Assembly (NCBI RefSeq): GCF_036226685.1
Contig: NZ_CP109009.1
Coordinates: forward strand, 2,728,001-2,792,000
Reading direction: 5' to 3'
Origin: Streptomyces sp. NBC_00690
GTDB taxonomy: Bacteria; Actinomycetota; Actinomycetes; Streptomycetales; Streptomycetaceae
DNA: 64,000 nucleotides
Part shown: positions 7,554 to 16,197 of the stretch, piece by piece
How positions within the stretch are numbered: the first letter of the stretch is position 1
Layout: each line of letters begins with the position of its first letter
Notes under the pieces: model-generated
Told to the model about the DNA's origin: nothing
The model's database searches: none
What the model saw: only the letters and a program-made list of their open reading frames with translations
Program-made: the position numbers and the translations under genes

Positions 7554-8144
7554 GACTTCCTCGCATCCATGGTGGTCGGAGAGTGGCACGATCCACCCTA
7601 GGTAGGGCCCCTCCCCTACGCAGGGGAGCGTGGGCCGGATGAGGATCTCCGCACCGAATCGGCGCAGCGCGAGGCGCCGCGGCGGCCGTCAAGGTTCTGT
7701 CTGGGTGAAGGGCCGCTGTCACCGGGACGGGGCCACTGTCGCGGCCCGGGCGGAGTACGGCGGGTTCTGCGCCAGGAGGCGTTTCGGCGGCGTTTTGACA
7801 GCGTTTTGACGGTGTTTTGACGGCTACGGCACAGGGGCACGATGACCCGCGCCACAGCGCCGAGCGGGCCGTTCTGCTCGCCTTCTCTCCCTCATTCCCG
7901 CCGAAGCCCGCGTTCCTGGCGCTGCGACTGCCGGCCCGGCCCCCGCGTCTGCCTGCTGCCGGCCCCACACGCCCCGGCGCCGCGGTTCATCCTGTGCCAC
8001 TCGACTGGTGGAAGCATCGAACGCAACTTCCCACGTACTGAAGCCCATTGAGCGAGCCAGCTCCGCCCCCCGCCCCCGGGTGCGTCCTACGCTGGACCGA
8101 CCCGCCGACACGGTCGGCGTTGGCTTGCCGATGGGGGATGGAAC
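7554..8144. other. 591-bp gene-poor region upstream of the STAND operon
   Basis: No convincing gene is seen: the reading frames here lack ribosome sites and protein-like content. The region holds an 11-bp-period triplicate GTTTTGAC repeat at 7790-7822 and should contain the promoter of the STAND-NTPase operon, plus that of the DUF3291 gene if the upstream GTG at 7589 is not its start. Confidence 0.6.
7790..7822. repeat. Three helically phased GTTTTGAC repeats
   Basis: Three 11-bp units (7790-7800, 7801-7811, 7812-7822) each contain GTTTTGAC, an AT-rich motif that stands out against the background. The spacing of one helical turn puts all three on the same DNA face. They could be binding sites for a cooperatively binding regulator. 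They lie about 320 bp upstream of the STAND-NTPase operon. Confidence 0.7.
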
Positions 8145-8606
8145 ATGTTGGCGGAGGCGCTCACGGCTCTCGCCGGTGCCGGAGGGACGGCGCTGGTGGG
8201 AGCGATGGCCACCGATGTCTGGAGCGGAGCCCGGGACGGTGTCGTGCAGTTGTTCCGGCGGGACGACCCCGACCGACCGGCGGCGATCGAAACCCAGTTG
8301 GACAACGACGCCGACACCGTGGCCGCCTTGGCCGAACAGGGTCGTGCCGATCGGGTGCGCGAGGAGTTGGCCCTGCTGTGGACCCTGCGCCTGACCCGGC
8401 TGTTGGAACAGCAGCCAGAGGCCGAAGGCCCGCTGCGAGAACTGGTCAACCGCCTCCGCGACGAGCGTCCGAGCACCAGCACGACCTGGCAGCAGACCAA
8501 CACCGCCCGGGACGGTTCCACCCAGTTCGCCGTGCAGGGCGGGAACGTCGTCTACCACCAGAGCCCCCGGCCGCCGTCCGCGGACGGCGGCGCGATCCAC
8601 AGGTGA
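8145..8606 (+). CDS. Small N-terminally hydrophobic protein, first gene of the STAND-NTPase operon
   Basis: The 153-residue protein starts with a hydrophobic, Ala/Gly-rich segment (MLAEALTALAGAGGTALVG) that could be a membrane anchor. It continues as a charged helical region (residues about 35-105) and ends in a Ser/Thr/Gln-rich tail with TQFAVQGGNVVYHQ. I do not recognise a named family. Small proteins of this kind occur next to TPR/NB-ARC-like genes in Streptomyces. GGGGGA lies upstream of the ATG. Its TGA overlaps the GTG start of the next gene in GTGA, so the two are probably translationally coupled. It is a possible sensor, adaptor or membrane tether for the NTPase. Confidence 0.8.
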   Translation: MLAEALTALAGAGGTALVGAMATDVWSGARDGVVQLFRRDDPDRPAAIETQLDNDADTVAALAEQGRADRVREELALLWTLRLTRLLEQQPEAEGPLRELVNRLRDERPSTSTTWQQTNTARDGSTQFAVQGGNVVYHQSPRPPSADGGAIHR

Positions 8607-11600
8607 GCCCGGAACCCCGGCTTCCAGACGCTCTCCACCAGGAAGTCCACGCCGCAGGCGGCTTCGCCTACGGAGCGATCGGCGCCGACATCCATGTCTT
8701 CGGCGACGGAATGCCCGTCTATCTGCTCCACATCCATCGACCGCCGAACCCCGCACAGGACTCCGCCTGGCTCCGGGAGCCGCCCAGTCGGATGCTCGGC
8801 GCCGATGCCGCGGTCGTCGAGTTCACCGGCCGCCAGGAGGCACTGACCGCACTCGACGACTGGTGCGGCGGACCACCCGGGCTGCGCGTGCGCTGGCTCC
8901 ATGGCGCGGGCGGTCAGGGCAAGACCCGGCTCGCCCATGAGCTCGCCGGCCTTCGTGGCACCCGGGGTTGGCTGGTGGTCGACGCCGTCCATGCCGCGGA
9001 CACCGAGCCGCCGGACGCCGGCAGCCAGGACCTCCGTGTCTCCGGCCACCCCGGTGTTGTGCTCCTGGTGGACTACGCGGACCGCTGGCCCCTGGCCCAT
9101 CTGAACTGGTTGCTGACGAACGCGCTACTGGAGGCGGACGTACCCGTACGGGTGCTGCTGATCGCGCGCTCGGCCGACGCCTGGCCCGCGCTCCGCGCCA
9201 AACTGGCCCGACGGGACCGCAACGGTAGGCCGGCAGCCACATCGGACCAACTACTCCGCCCGCTCCGGACCGAAGGCGACGACCGGGCGGCCATGTTCCG
9301 AGCGGCCCGCAGCGGCTTCGCCCGGCACTACCCCGCCCTTCCCGACCCGGACGCGATCCCCCCGCCCCTGGGACTCGACCATCCGGACTTCGGGCTGACG
9401 CTGAGCGTCCACATGGCGGCACTCGTCGCCGTGGACGCCCGTGCCCACCACCGCAGCACCCCCGACGACCTCATCGGGCTCACCACCTATCTCTTGGACC
9501 GGGAACACGAGAACTGGGCCCAGCGCCACGAGAACCGCGCAGCGGAGGAAGGGCACCGCATCTCGACGACCACCATGGCGAGGGCCGTGTTCACCGCCGT
9601 ACTCACCGGCCCCGTACGCAGGGAACGAGCCGGGAGCCTGCTGCCGGAACTGCTGTTCACCGAGCCCGCCGAAACCGTCCTCGCCGACCATGCCGCCTGC
9701 TACCCGCCGTCCGTGCCGGGCGACACCCATGTACTGCACCCGCTGCTCCCCGACCGGCTGGCCGAGGACTTCCTCGCCCTCTCCTTACCCGGCAGCCCCG
9801 TCACCGGCCACCCCACCGACCTGTGGACGGTCACGGCCGTGCACACCGTGCTTCGACGTCGGGCAGGGCAGCCACCGCCCTACACACCCCGTGCGCTCTC
9901 CTTCCTGACGGCCGCGGCCGAACGCTGGCCGCACATCGGGGACAAGGTGCTGTTCCCCCTGCTGCGCCGCGATCCGGAACTGGCCGTCAGGGCCGGCAGC
10001 GCCGTACTGACCTCACTGGCGACCATGGAACGGCTCGATCCGGACGTGGTGCGGTCCATCGGCCTGGAAACCCTGCTGAAGCCGACCGATGACGCCCTCG
10101 TCGATGCAACCGCCGACTTCACCGAGCGCGCCGTCGAGCAACTCCTGTCCGAGGCCCCGGACGAAGTGGGGGAAGCGGCCCTGATCGCCGGTCTCAGCTT
10201 CAGCCGCGGACGGGCCGGTCGCACCACGGACGCACTGACCGCTGCCGAGGAGGCGGTCACCCGCTTCCGCAAACTGGCGGCGGCCGACCCCTCGTACCGC
10301 ACCATGCTGGCGGCGGTGCTCCTCCAGAGCGGAGAGCTGCTGGCCCGCGTGCCCCGCCCCGCTGAGGCGATCGCCCGCTGCGAGGACTCCGTACGGCGCT
10401 ACCGGACGCTCGCCGCCGACGATCCCGCGCTGCTGCCCCAACTGGCCGCGGCCCTCGCCGGGCTCGGCGATGTGCTTCAGCGCGGCGGCCAGTTGGGGCT
10501 GGCCCTGGCGGTGACCGAGGAAGCGGAGGGCGTCCATGAGTCTCTGCGCGAAGTCGACCTCCTCGCCTTCGTGAAAGCGGCACCCCAACACGCGGAACTC
10601 ACCCATCAACGCGCCCTGCTGCTCGCGGAGCACGGCAATCATCAGGAAGCCCTGGCAGCCGCCGAACACACCGTGGGCAATCTGCGGCAACTGGTGCCCT
10701 TCGACCCGAAGGCCCGTACGCCCCGACTGGCCACCGCCCTGATCACCCTCGGCGGACGCTTGCGTCAGGTCGGGCGCATCACGGAGGCCGCTGAGGTCAT
10801 CGAGGAAGCGGTCGGCCTCTACCGGCCCCTGGCTGCCGCCCGCCCGCAGCTGCGGCCCGAACTCGCCACCGCCGTGCACGAACTCGGCTCACTGCTCGCG
10901 AAGGCCCGACGCACGGCGGACGCCGAGCCCTTCTTGACGGAGGCCCTGGAACACCACCGAAGACTCGCCGAGTCAGACCCCGCGCAGTGGCTGCCGTACG
11001 TGGCCAAGGCCCTCCACGACCTGCGGGCCCTCACCGCACGGGACAAGGTCGCCTGGGGCAGCCGGGGCGAGATCGATCGGCTGGCACGGCAGCTGCGCCG
11101 CCGACGCGACCGGTCCGGCCTGTGGGAGCTCGCCCTCGCCGTGCCCGTCAGCGACGCGGCCCGCATCACCCGCCGACTCCCCCGCCGCTGGAGCCCCAAG
11201 GACCCGGCGGCGCAACCGCTCGCCACCGCGCTGCGCACCGCCCGGTCCCGCTCACTGGCCGGGGCGGCGCAGTCACTCGGCCAGAGGGCCGTCGTGAGCA
11301 CCCACGATCCGATCCGCAGCGCCCGACAGCTCTCCTTCGCCCCGACGGGCCCGCTGTTGACCCTGCTCACCGCCCCGGATGCCGGCACCGAACGCCTGCA
11401 CCTGCTCGACACCAGTACGGGACGGCGCACCCTGCTGTACGAGGGCCCGGCCGGCCACGGCTCGTTCAGCACACTGCCGTCCGGCGAGGTGGTGGCGATT
11501 CGCACCCCCTGGTCCGGACGGTCCAGGTCCAGGGCGGTGCAAGCCCCCGGGTACGGCCCATGGGAACTCGTGCAGTACGGGGCCGGCCGCACCGAACGGC

Positions 11601-12403
11601 TGGGCAGCGGACCGCTCCTGGACGGAGCGCGCGCCGTGGTGATCGACGCCGGCTATGTGATCGGTCTGCGTTCCCGCTCCGGGGCGCTGCTGGGTCATCC
11701 CGGCGCGCCCCTGCGCAGGGTCTCCCTGGAGCCGTTCGGGCTGGGCCGCGGCGATGTCGTGGCAGCGGACCCGACCGGGACCCGACTCGCCTTTGCGGAC
11801 GGCCCGTTGGTGGTGCTCACCGACTCGGCCCTGACCACGGCGCTGGCCCGCGGGACGGCGCCTCCCGACCATGGAAATGTGGAGGAGCTGGTGTTCGTCT
11901 CCAGCGATGAACTGGTCTCCGTGGGAGATCGCGGCAGCGTATTCCTGTGGCAGGTGATGGACGGGAGGCTGCTGATGGTCGCCGCGGCGGAGAACGCACC
12001 ACGACTGCGGCACCTGTTCGCCGTTCCGTCCTGGCGCACGGTCGGGGGTTGGGCACCGCGCGAGCGGCGCGCCCACTGCTACGACACCGCGACCTTGACA
12101 CCACGGGGCCTACCACGGCCGAGCGACCACCCCCCGCTGGCCGTCGCCGCCTCGTCCGACGGCCGGCGTCTCGCCTACGCCACCGGGGGCGGCCTCCGGC
12201 GCAGGAGCAGGGGTGCATCGCTCGCCGTGCACGACCTGCTGCACCCGGCCGCCGTCTGGGAACGGCCGCTGGCCGCGCTCAGCACCGCTGAGCTCGAACC
12301 GTCCTGGGGCGCCGTACAGTCGCTGCCGTCCGAGCAGCGCGATCTGCTGCTCCTCACCCGTGCGGCGGTGGAGTACCGAAGCACCCCGCGGACATCGGGA
12401 TGA
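8603..12403 (+). CDS. Large STAND-type P-loop NTPase with TPR array and beta-propeller-like C-terminus
   Basis: The 1266-residue protein has four parts. A short N-terminal motif region (about 15-50) contains AYGAIGADIHVFGDGMPVYLL, a block I associate with actinobacterial NTPase/TPR proteins. The NTPase has Walker A GAGGQGKT (101-108) and Walker B VVLLVDYAD (about 152-159), followed by helical/winged-helix regions to about 510. Tetratricopeptide-like repeats occupy about 515-815. The C-terminal part (about 890-1260) is a beta-rich repeat region resembling a WD40/YVTN propeller. This architecture is that of STAND signal-transduction ATPases, which oligomerise on ligand binding; many act in stress signalling or anti-phage defence. 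No obvious nuclease, TIR or protease effector is fused. I chose the GTG at 8603, in the GTGA overlap, rather than the longer frame from 8048, which only overlays the upstream gene. It overlaps the next gene by ATGA. Confidence 0.85.
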   Translation: MSPEPRLPDALHQEVHAAGGFAYGAIGADIHVFGDGMPVYLLHIHRPPNPAQDSAWLREPPSRMLGADAAVVEFTGRQEALTALDDWCGGPPGLRVRWLHGAGGQGKTRLAHELAGLRGTRGWLVVDAVHAADTEPPDAGSQDLRVSGHPGVVLLVDYADRWPLAHLNWLLTNALLEADVPVRVLLIARSADAWPALRAKLARRDRNGRPAATSDQLLRPLRTEGDDRAAMFRAARSGFARHYPALPDPDAIPPPLGLDHPDFGLTLSVHMAALVAVDARAHHRSTPDDLIGLTTYLLDREHENWAQRHENRAAEEGHRISTTTMARAVFTAVLTGPVRRERAGSLLPELLFTEPAETVLADHAACYPPSVPGDTHVLHPLLPDRLAEDFLALSLPGSPVTGHPTDLWTVTAVHTVLRRRAGQPPPYTPRALSFLTAAAERWPHIGDKVLFPLLRRDPELAVRAGSAVLTSLATMERLDPDVVRSIGLETLLKPTDDALVDATADFTERAVEQLLSEAPDEVGEAALIAGLSFSRGRAGRTTDALTAAEEAVTRFRKLAAADPSYRTMLAAVLLQSGELLARVPRPAEAIARCEDSVRRYRTLAADDPALLPQLAAALAGLGDVLQRGGQLGLALAVTEEAEGVHESLREVDLLAFVKAAPQHAELTHQRALLLAEHGNHQEALAAAEHTVGNLRQLVPFDPKARTPRLATALITLGGRLRQVGRITEAAEVIEEAVGLYRPLAAARPQLRPELATAVHELGSLLAKARRTADAEPFLTEALEHHRRLAESDPAQWLPYVAKALHDLRALTARDKVAWGSRGEIDRLARQLRRRRDRSGLWELALAVPVSDAARITRRLPRRWSPKDPAAQPLATALRTARSRSLAGAAQSLGQRAVVSTHDPIRSARQLSFAPTGPLLTLLTAPDAGTERLHLLDTSTGRRTLLYEGPAGHGSFSTLPSGEVVAIRTPWSGRSRSRAVQAPGYGPWELVQYGAGRTERLGSGPLLDGARAVVIDAGYVIGLRSRSGALLGHPGAPLRRVSLEPFGLGRGDVVAADPTGTRLAFADGPLVVLTDSALTTALARGTAPPDHGNVEELVFVSSDELVSVGDRGSVFLWQVMDGRLLMVAAAENAPRLRHLFAVPSWRTVGGWAPRERRAHCYDTATLTPRGLPRPSDHPPLAVAASSDGRRLAYATGGGLRRRSRGASLAVHDLLHPAAVWERPLAALSTAELEPSWGAVQSLPSEQRDLLLLTRAAVEYRSTPRTSG

Positions 12404-13509
12404 GCACAGCGGCGGCGCCCGACCGCGACGATGACGAACCCCTCACCCTCACCCCCGAACTCCTCGGTGGCCATGTGCGGTCGTTGGCAGCCGCCGAGCG
12501 GGAACGGGGACCGTACGACCCTGAAGCGCTGCGCCGCAAAGGAGTCCTGGCCGCCCTCGTGCACGCTGCCGGTCTGGCGGGAGAGCCCGACGGGCCGCTG
12601 TTGCGCAAGGCCATCGAGCAGTACCGGGAACTCCACTCACGTCGTCGTCTGGTGTTCGGCAGCCATCATGCGGACACCCTGTCCACCTGCCATGACCTCG
12701 GCTCGGCGTTGCTGGACGCGAACCGTCCCCACGAGGCACAGCAGACGCTCGCACAGGCGCTGGCCGGGCGGGAGTCCGTCTTGGGCGCCGAAGCCCCGGA
12801 GTCCTGTACCACCCGGTTTCGGCTGGCCGAGGCGCTGCTCGCCACCGGTGAGGCGCAGCAGGCCATCGCCCTGCTGAAGCAGACCGTCCGGGTGGACGAG
12901 CGCAGTCTGCCGCTGGGGGACGAGGACCGGCGCGCACGGCGGGCCGCTCTGTTCTGGGCTTCGTACCGGGCCGACCTCCACGGGGAGTCGATCGAGTTGG
13001 CAGCCGGAATGCTGCGGGAGACCGAGCAGTTGTACGGGCCCGACCATCTGGAGTGGTTCGTCTGGGCGGACAACCTCGCGAACGCCCACCACGAGGCGGG
13101 CGACCCGGCCGCGGCGATCCCCTGGTACGAACGGGCGCTGCACGGCCTGTCGGGGATCTTCGGCCCCGAGGACGCGAGAACCCTGCTCCGATGCCGCAAT
13201 CTGGCGGTCGCGAGGCAGGAGACCGGCGATCTGAGCTCGGCGATCGAGCTGGTCCGCGAGGCACGGCTGAGCTGGCAGCACATGCAGGGACCGCGGGGCG
13301 AGGACACGCTCAACACCCGCAGCCACCTCGCGGAACTGCTGTTCAGGGCCGGGCGCCATGAGGAGGCGGCGATCGAACTGTCCGCTCTCGTCGACGATCT
13401 CACCGAAGCGGCCGGCTCGAAGCACCCGGCCCTGCCGGAACTGCGCGCCCGGATGCGGGATGCCCGCAGACTCGCGGGCATCGCCCGGACGACGGCAGCC
13501 GGTAGTTAG
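12400..13509 (+). CDS. TPR-repeat protein, third gene of the STAND operon
   Basis: The 369-residue protein is almost wholly helical with at least five TPR-like motifs (for example DLGSALLDANRPHEAQQTLAQAL, RLAEALLATGEAQQAIALL, NLANAHHEAGDPAAAIPWYERAL, NLAVARQETGDLSSAIEL, HLAELLFRAGRHEEAAIEL). It resembles the TPR_10/TPR_12 arrays found in NB-ARC-TPR and kinesin-light-chain-like proteins, but has no NTPase domain. It has no signal peptide. The ATG at 12400 overlaps the NTPase stop (ATGA), so the two products are probably made in fixed ratio. It could bind the NTPase or its ligand; no function is known. Confidence 0.85.
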   Translation: MSTAAAPDRDDDEPLTLTPELLGGHVRSLAAAERERGPYDPEALRRKGVLAALVHAAGLAGEPDGPLLRKAIEQYRELHSRRRLVFGSHHADTLSTCHDLGSALLDANRPHEAQQTLAQALAGRESVLGAEAPESCTTRFRLAEALLATGEAQQAIALLKQTVRVDERSLPLGDEDRRARRAALFWASYRADLHGESIELAAGMLRETEQLYGPDHLEWFVWADNLANAHHEAGDPAAAIPWYERALHGLSGIFGPEDARTLLRCRNLAVARQETGDLSSAIELVREARLSWQHMQGPRGEDTLNTRSHLAELLFRAGRHEEAAIELSALVDDLTEAAGSKHPALPELRARMRDARRLAGIARTTAAGS

Positions 13510-13558
13510 GCCGGAGCACCCTCCTTCCGATGCTTCGGCCCGGAGGCGTCGGGCCGAC

Positions 13559-14965
13559 TCAATCAGCCTTCACCGCGACATCGGCGCTGTCGTACACCTG
13601 TCCTGTCACAGCGTCCACGCGCCACAGTTCCGTCGTCTGTGAAGCATCAGGGTCGGGGTCGGGCACGGGCGCGCCGATCGACAGGTTGACCAACCACTCG
13701 GGACGCCAGATGCCCTTCCGTTCGACCGCTTTGAGCGTGAACGCATCGCCTCGGAGATCGTCCTCGATGCCTTCTCCGCGGGGGCCGAGCCGGGCGATCA
13801 TCGCGGCCCGCGCCGCCTTCTCAGCCTGCTCTGCGCTCAGCTTCGCCTTGTCGAGCGTCAATCGCTTGGGACCGAGCGTCACATCCACCTGTGAGACGTG
13901 CCCGGTCCTGTCGACCTGCACATCCAGCATCCTCGGCATCAGCACATCGTTGTGGACCCAGCGCCAACTGGTCATCCACCCCAGCTCCGCCTTCCCGCCC
14001 ACCGGATATGTCTTGTGCTCGACAGCGTCCGCACCCCACGGGTAGCGCTCGCGCATGTACGACTGCGCGATGCCGTATGCCTCCCGTTCATTGGACGGCG
14101 CCTTCGCCCCCGGGACGGGGTACCCCATGACGCTGGGACGGTCGCTGTCCTTCAGGAGCACGTTCAGGTGCTTCTTGTCCGGCCAGGACAGAGTGCCGTT
14201 GCTGAACGCCTTCGGGTGCCGTTTGTCCCGGCTGAGCAGGACGAAGACGACGTTCCTGCACGGCGCCCCCACACACGGCTGGTCCTGCACCCGGCCCAGC
14301 GCATACCGATCACCGAACGCCTCTTCCACCACCTGCTCCACGGCCCGCACTTGCCCGGAGTCCGCAGCCGACAGACCCGTGCCGTCCACGTGCGAGAAGG
14401 TCAGCATCGGGCGGGCCACACCGGCCCCCAGCGCCAGCAGCACCGCGGAGGCGATCAGCGACGCCTTCGTACCGGCGCGCCAGTCGAGCGGCGTCCGCCT
14501 GGCGATGACGAAGGCGGCGACCGCCAGTCCCACCAGGCCACCCAGGATGTTCATCTGGGCGTCCGAGCTGTCGCACACCCGCCCCAGACCGCTCACCTCG
14601 GCCTGGGTGAACTCGATGGCCAGGGGCAGCGCCACAACGCCCACGAGCGCAGGCAACGGTCGGCGCGAGGCCAGCAGGGCGAAGAGCCCGAGCGGGACCG
14701 TCATGGCGAGGTTCCACAGCCCCTGCGTCGCTTGGAAGGGCTGGGTGAAGTCATGGTTGATGACGCACTGGCCGCTGGCCCTGCCGCTGCCCATGAAGGT
14801 GACACCGAGCACACCGGTGATCGTGGCGACAAGCCCGGCCCACCACCCCGCGTGGGGGTTGCCCAACCGACGGAAGATCCACCATGCGGCACCCCCCAGG
14901 AGGAGGGCTATGAGCACGAGGGTGGCTAAGTAGCCGTAGTGGTTCTGGAAGATCGCGGTAAACAC
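13559..14965 (-). CDS. VanZ-like membrane protein with a C-terminal extracytoplasmic PepSY-like region
   Basis: The 468-residue protein has an N-terminal VanZ-type membrane domain (about residues 10-190) with IEFTQAEVSGLGRVCDSSDAQMNILGGLVG, which matches the EhxQ...D...N pattern of the VanZ family. A later region (about 200-460) is soluble and ends in ELWRVDAVTGQVYDSADV, typical of PepSY-like domains. VanZ-like proteins affect teicoplanin or surface-antibiotic sensitivity through unknown means. The start is a GTG at 14965 with AAGGAA upstream. It converges on the STAND operon with only 49 bp between stops. Confidence 0.8.
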   Translation of the reverse strand: MFTAIFQNHYGYLATLVLIALLLGGAAWWIFRRLGNPHAGWWAGLVATITGVLGVTFMGSGRASGQCVINHDFTQPFQATQGLWNLAMTVPLGLFALLASRRPLPALVGVVALPLAIEFTQAEVSGLGRVCDSSDAQMNILGGLVGLAVAAFVIARRTPLDWRAGTKASLIASAVLLALGAGVARPMLTFSHVDGTGLSAADSGQVRAVEQVVEEAFGDRYALGRVQDQPCVGAPCRNVVFVLLSRDKRHPKAFSNGTLSWPDKKHLNVLLKDSDRPSVMGYPVPGAKAPSNEREAYGIAQSYMRERYPWGADAVEHKTYPVGGKAELGWMTSWRWVHNDVLMPRMLDVQVDRTGHVSQVDVTLGPKRLTLDKAKLSAEQAEKAARAAMIARLGPRGEGIEDDLRGDAFTLKAVERKGIWRPEWLVNLSIGAPVPDPDPDASQTTELWRVDAVTGQVYDSADVAVKAD

Positions 14966-15244
14966 GGGTGTGTTCCTTGCCAGGTCAGGGGGCAGAGCGC
15001 GGACGGGCCTCGCCCTCGCAGACGGAACCCAACGGTCGACGGTTTCAGCCAGTGTGGATCGGCAACTGTGGAGTGCCCGAGGCCCATGGGCCAGCCGCTT
15101 CGGGACGATCGCCCCGTCGTGAGGTGCGCCCTGGACGGCCTGCCCTCACCCTCACGGCGCCTTGACCGAGGCATGTAGCAGACTGCACCCATGTGATCGA
15201 AGGCCAGGTGCGGTGCCCGGCCTGTACTTCTTGAGAGGTGTCCT

Positions 15245-15586
15245 GTGCCCAGCGTCGTAAAGATCAACGTTCTGACCGTCCCCGCCGAGCAGCGTGAGGT
15301 GCTGGAGAAGCGGTTCGCGTCCCGGGCCGGTGCCGTGGAGGGCGCCGATGGTTTCGAGTGGTTCGAGTTGCTGCGCCCGGTCGAGGGCACCGATCAGTAC
15401 CTCGTCTACACCCGCTGGCGCAGTGAGGCGGACTTCGAGGCGTGGATGTCGGGTTCGATGCGCAGTGCACACGGCCAGGGCGGGACGGAGGGCGAGGCGC
15501 GCAAGCCGGCCGCCACCGGGTCGACCGTATGGTCCTTCGAGGTCGTCCAGACGGCCGCGCCGCGGTCTTCGGGCGCCGAGAGCTAG
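15245..15586 (+). CDS. Antibiotic-biosynthesis-monooxygenase (ABM) domain protein
   Basis: The 113-residue protein fits the ABM fold: KINVLTVPAEQREVLEKRFASRAGAVEGADGFEWFELLRP, then YLVYTRWRSEADFEAWM. This pattern (with conserved W and F residues) is shared with IsdG/HmoA-like haem-degrading enzymes and quinone monooxygenases. The GTG start at 15245 follows GAGAGG. The His in MRSAHGQGG could be a ligand. The C-terminus is Ala/Ser-rich and disordered. Substrate unknown; haem degradation is one option. Confidence 0.8.
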   Translation: MPSVVKINVLTVPAEQREVLEKRFASRAGAVEGADGFEWFELLRPVEGTDQYLVYTRWRSEADFEAWMSGSMRSAHGQGGTEGEARKPAATGSTVWSFEVVQTAAPRSSGAES

Positions 15587-15703
15587 CCGCTGCCGAAAGC
15601 TCCCGGGCAGCGCGGCCTCATCCGTACGATCCGTACGATCTGCCGCCCGCGCCCGAGGTGAAAATCGCTGGCCAGCGGCCCGGGAGACGAGGTACAGAGG
15701 GGC

Positions 15704-16183
15704 ATGACGTCTTGGTCCTTCACCGCCGAAGCTTTTGACTCGCCCGCCGCCAGCAGCCTGCGCCACGACTACTACGCAGAGGTCGCAGGTCGCTACTGGC
15801 AGCGGCCGGCGACCCCTGCGGAGATGGCCGAAGGGCTCAGCGGAGACGGTGTCGAACTGCTCGTCCCGCCCACCGGGCAGTTCATGGTGGGACGGTTGGG
15901 GCGGGTCGCGGCGGCCTGTGGCGGTGTGCAGATGCTGGATGCCGAGCGGGCCGAGCTCACCCGGGTCTATCTGCGGCCCGCGTACCGCGGCCGGCAGGGT
16001 GGGCGGCTGCTGCTGGCGGCGTTGGAGGAGGAGGCCCGCGCGCTCGGTGCGCGGCGCATGGTCCTCAACACCCGGCTCGACCTCGTCGAGGCGCGACGCC
16101 TCTACCTCCGACAGAGCTACCGGGAGATACCCGCGTACTGCACCGGCCCCTACATGGACGTCTGGTACGGCAAGGAGCTGTGA
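15704..16183 (+). CDS. GNAT-family N-acetyltransferase
   Basis: The 159-residue protein carries the GNAT core: the beta strand ELTRVYLRPAYRGRQGGRLLL with the R-G-R-Q-G-G acetyl-CoA pyrophosphate loop (about residues 92-104), then LEEEARALGARRMVLNT and ARRLYLRQSYREI. It should transfer an acetyl group from acetyl-CoA to an amine. The substrate is not inferable. AGAGGGG precedes the ATG. It is convergent with the MFS gene; only 14 bp separate the stops. Confidence 0.88.
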   Translation: MTSWSFTAEAFDSPAASSLRHDYYAEVAGRYWQRPATPAEMAEGLSGDGVELLVPPTGQFMVGRLGRVAAACGGVQMLDAERAELTRVYLRPAYRGRQGGRLLLAALEEEARALGARRMVLNTRLDLVEARRLYLRQSYREIPAYCTGPYMDVWYGKEL

Positions 16184-16197
16184 GTCGCCCGTGTGGC

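Noticed and set aside
8048..8602. Upstream extension of the STAND frame to an ATG-like start at 8048
   Set aside because: The added 185 residues overlay the small protein gene in another frame and look like a shadow; the GTG at 8603 in the GTGA overlap is better.
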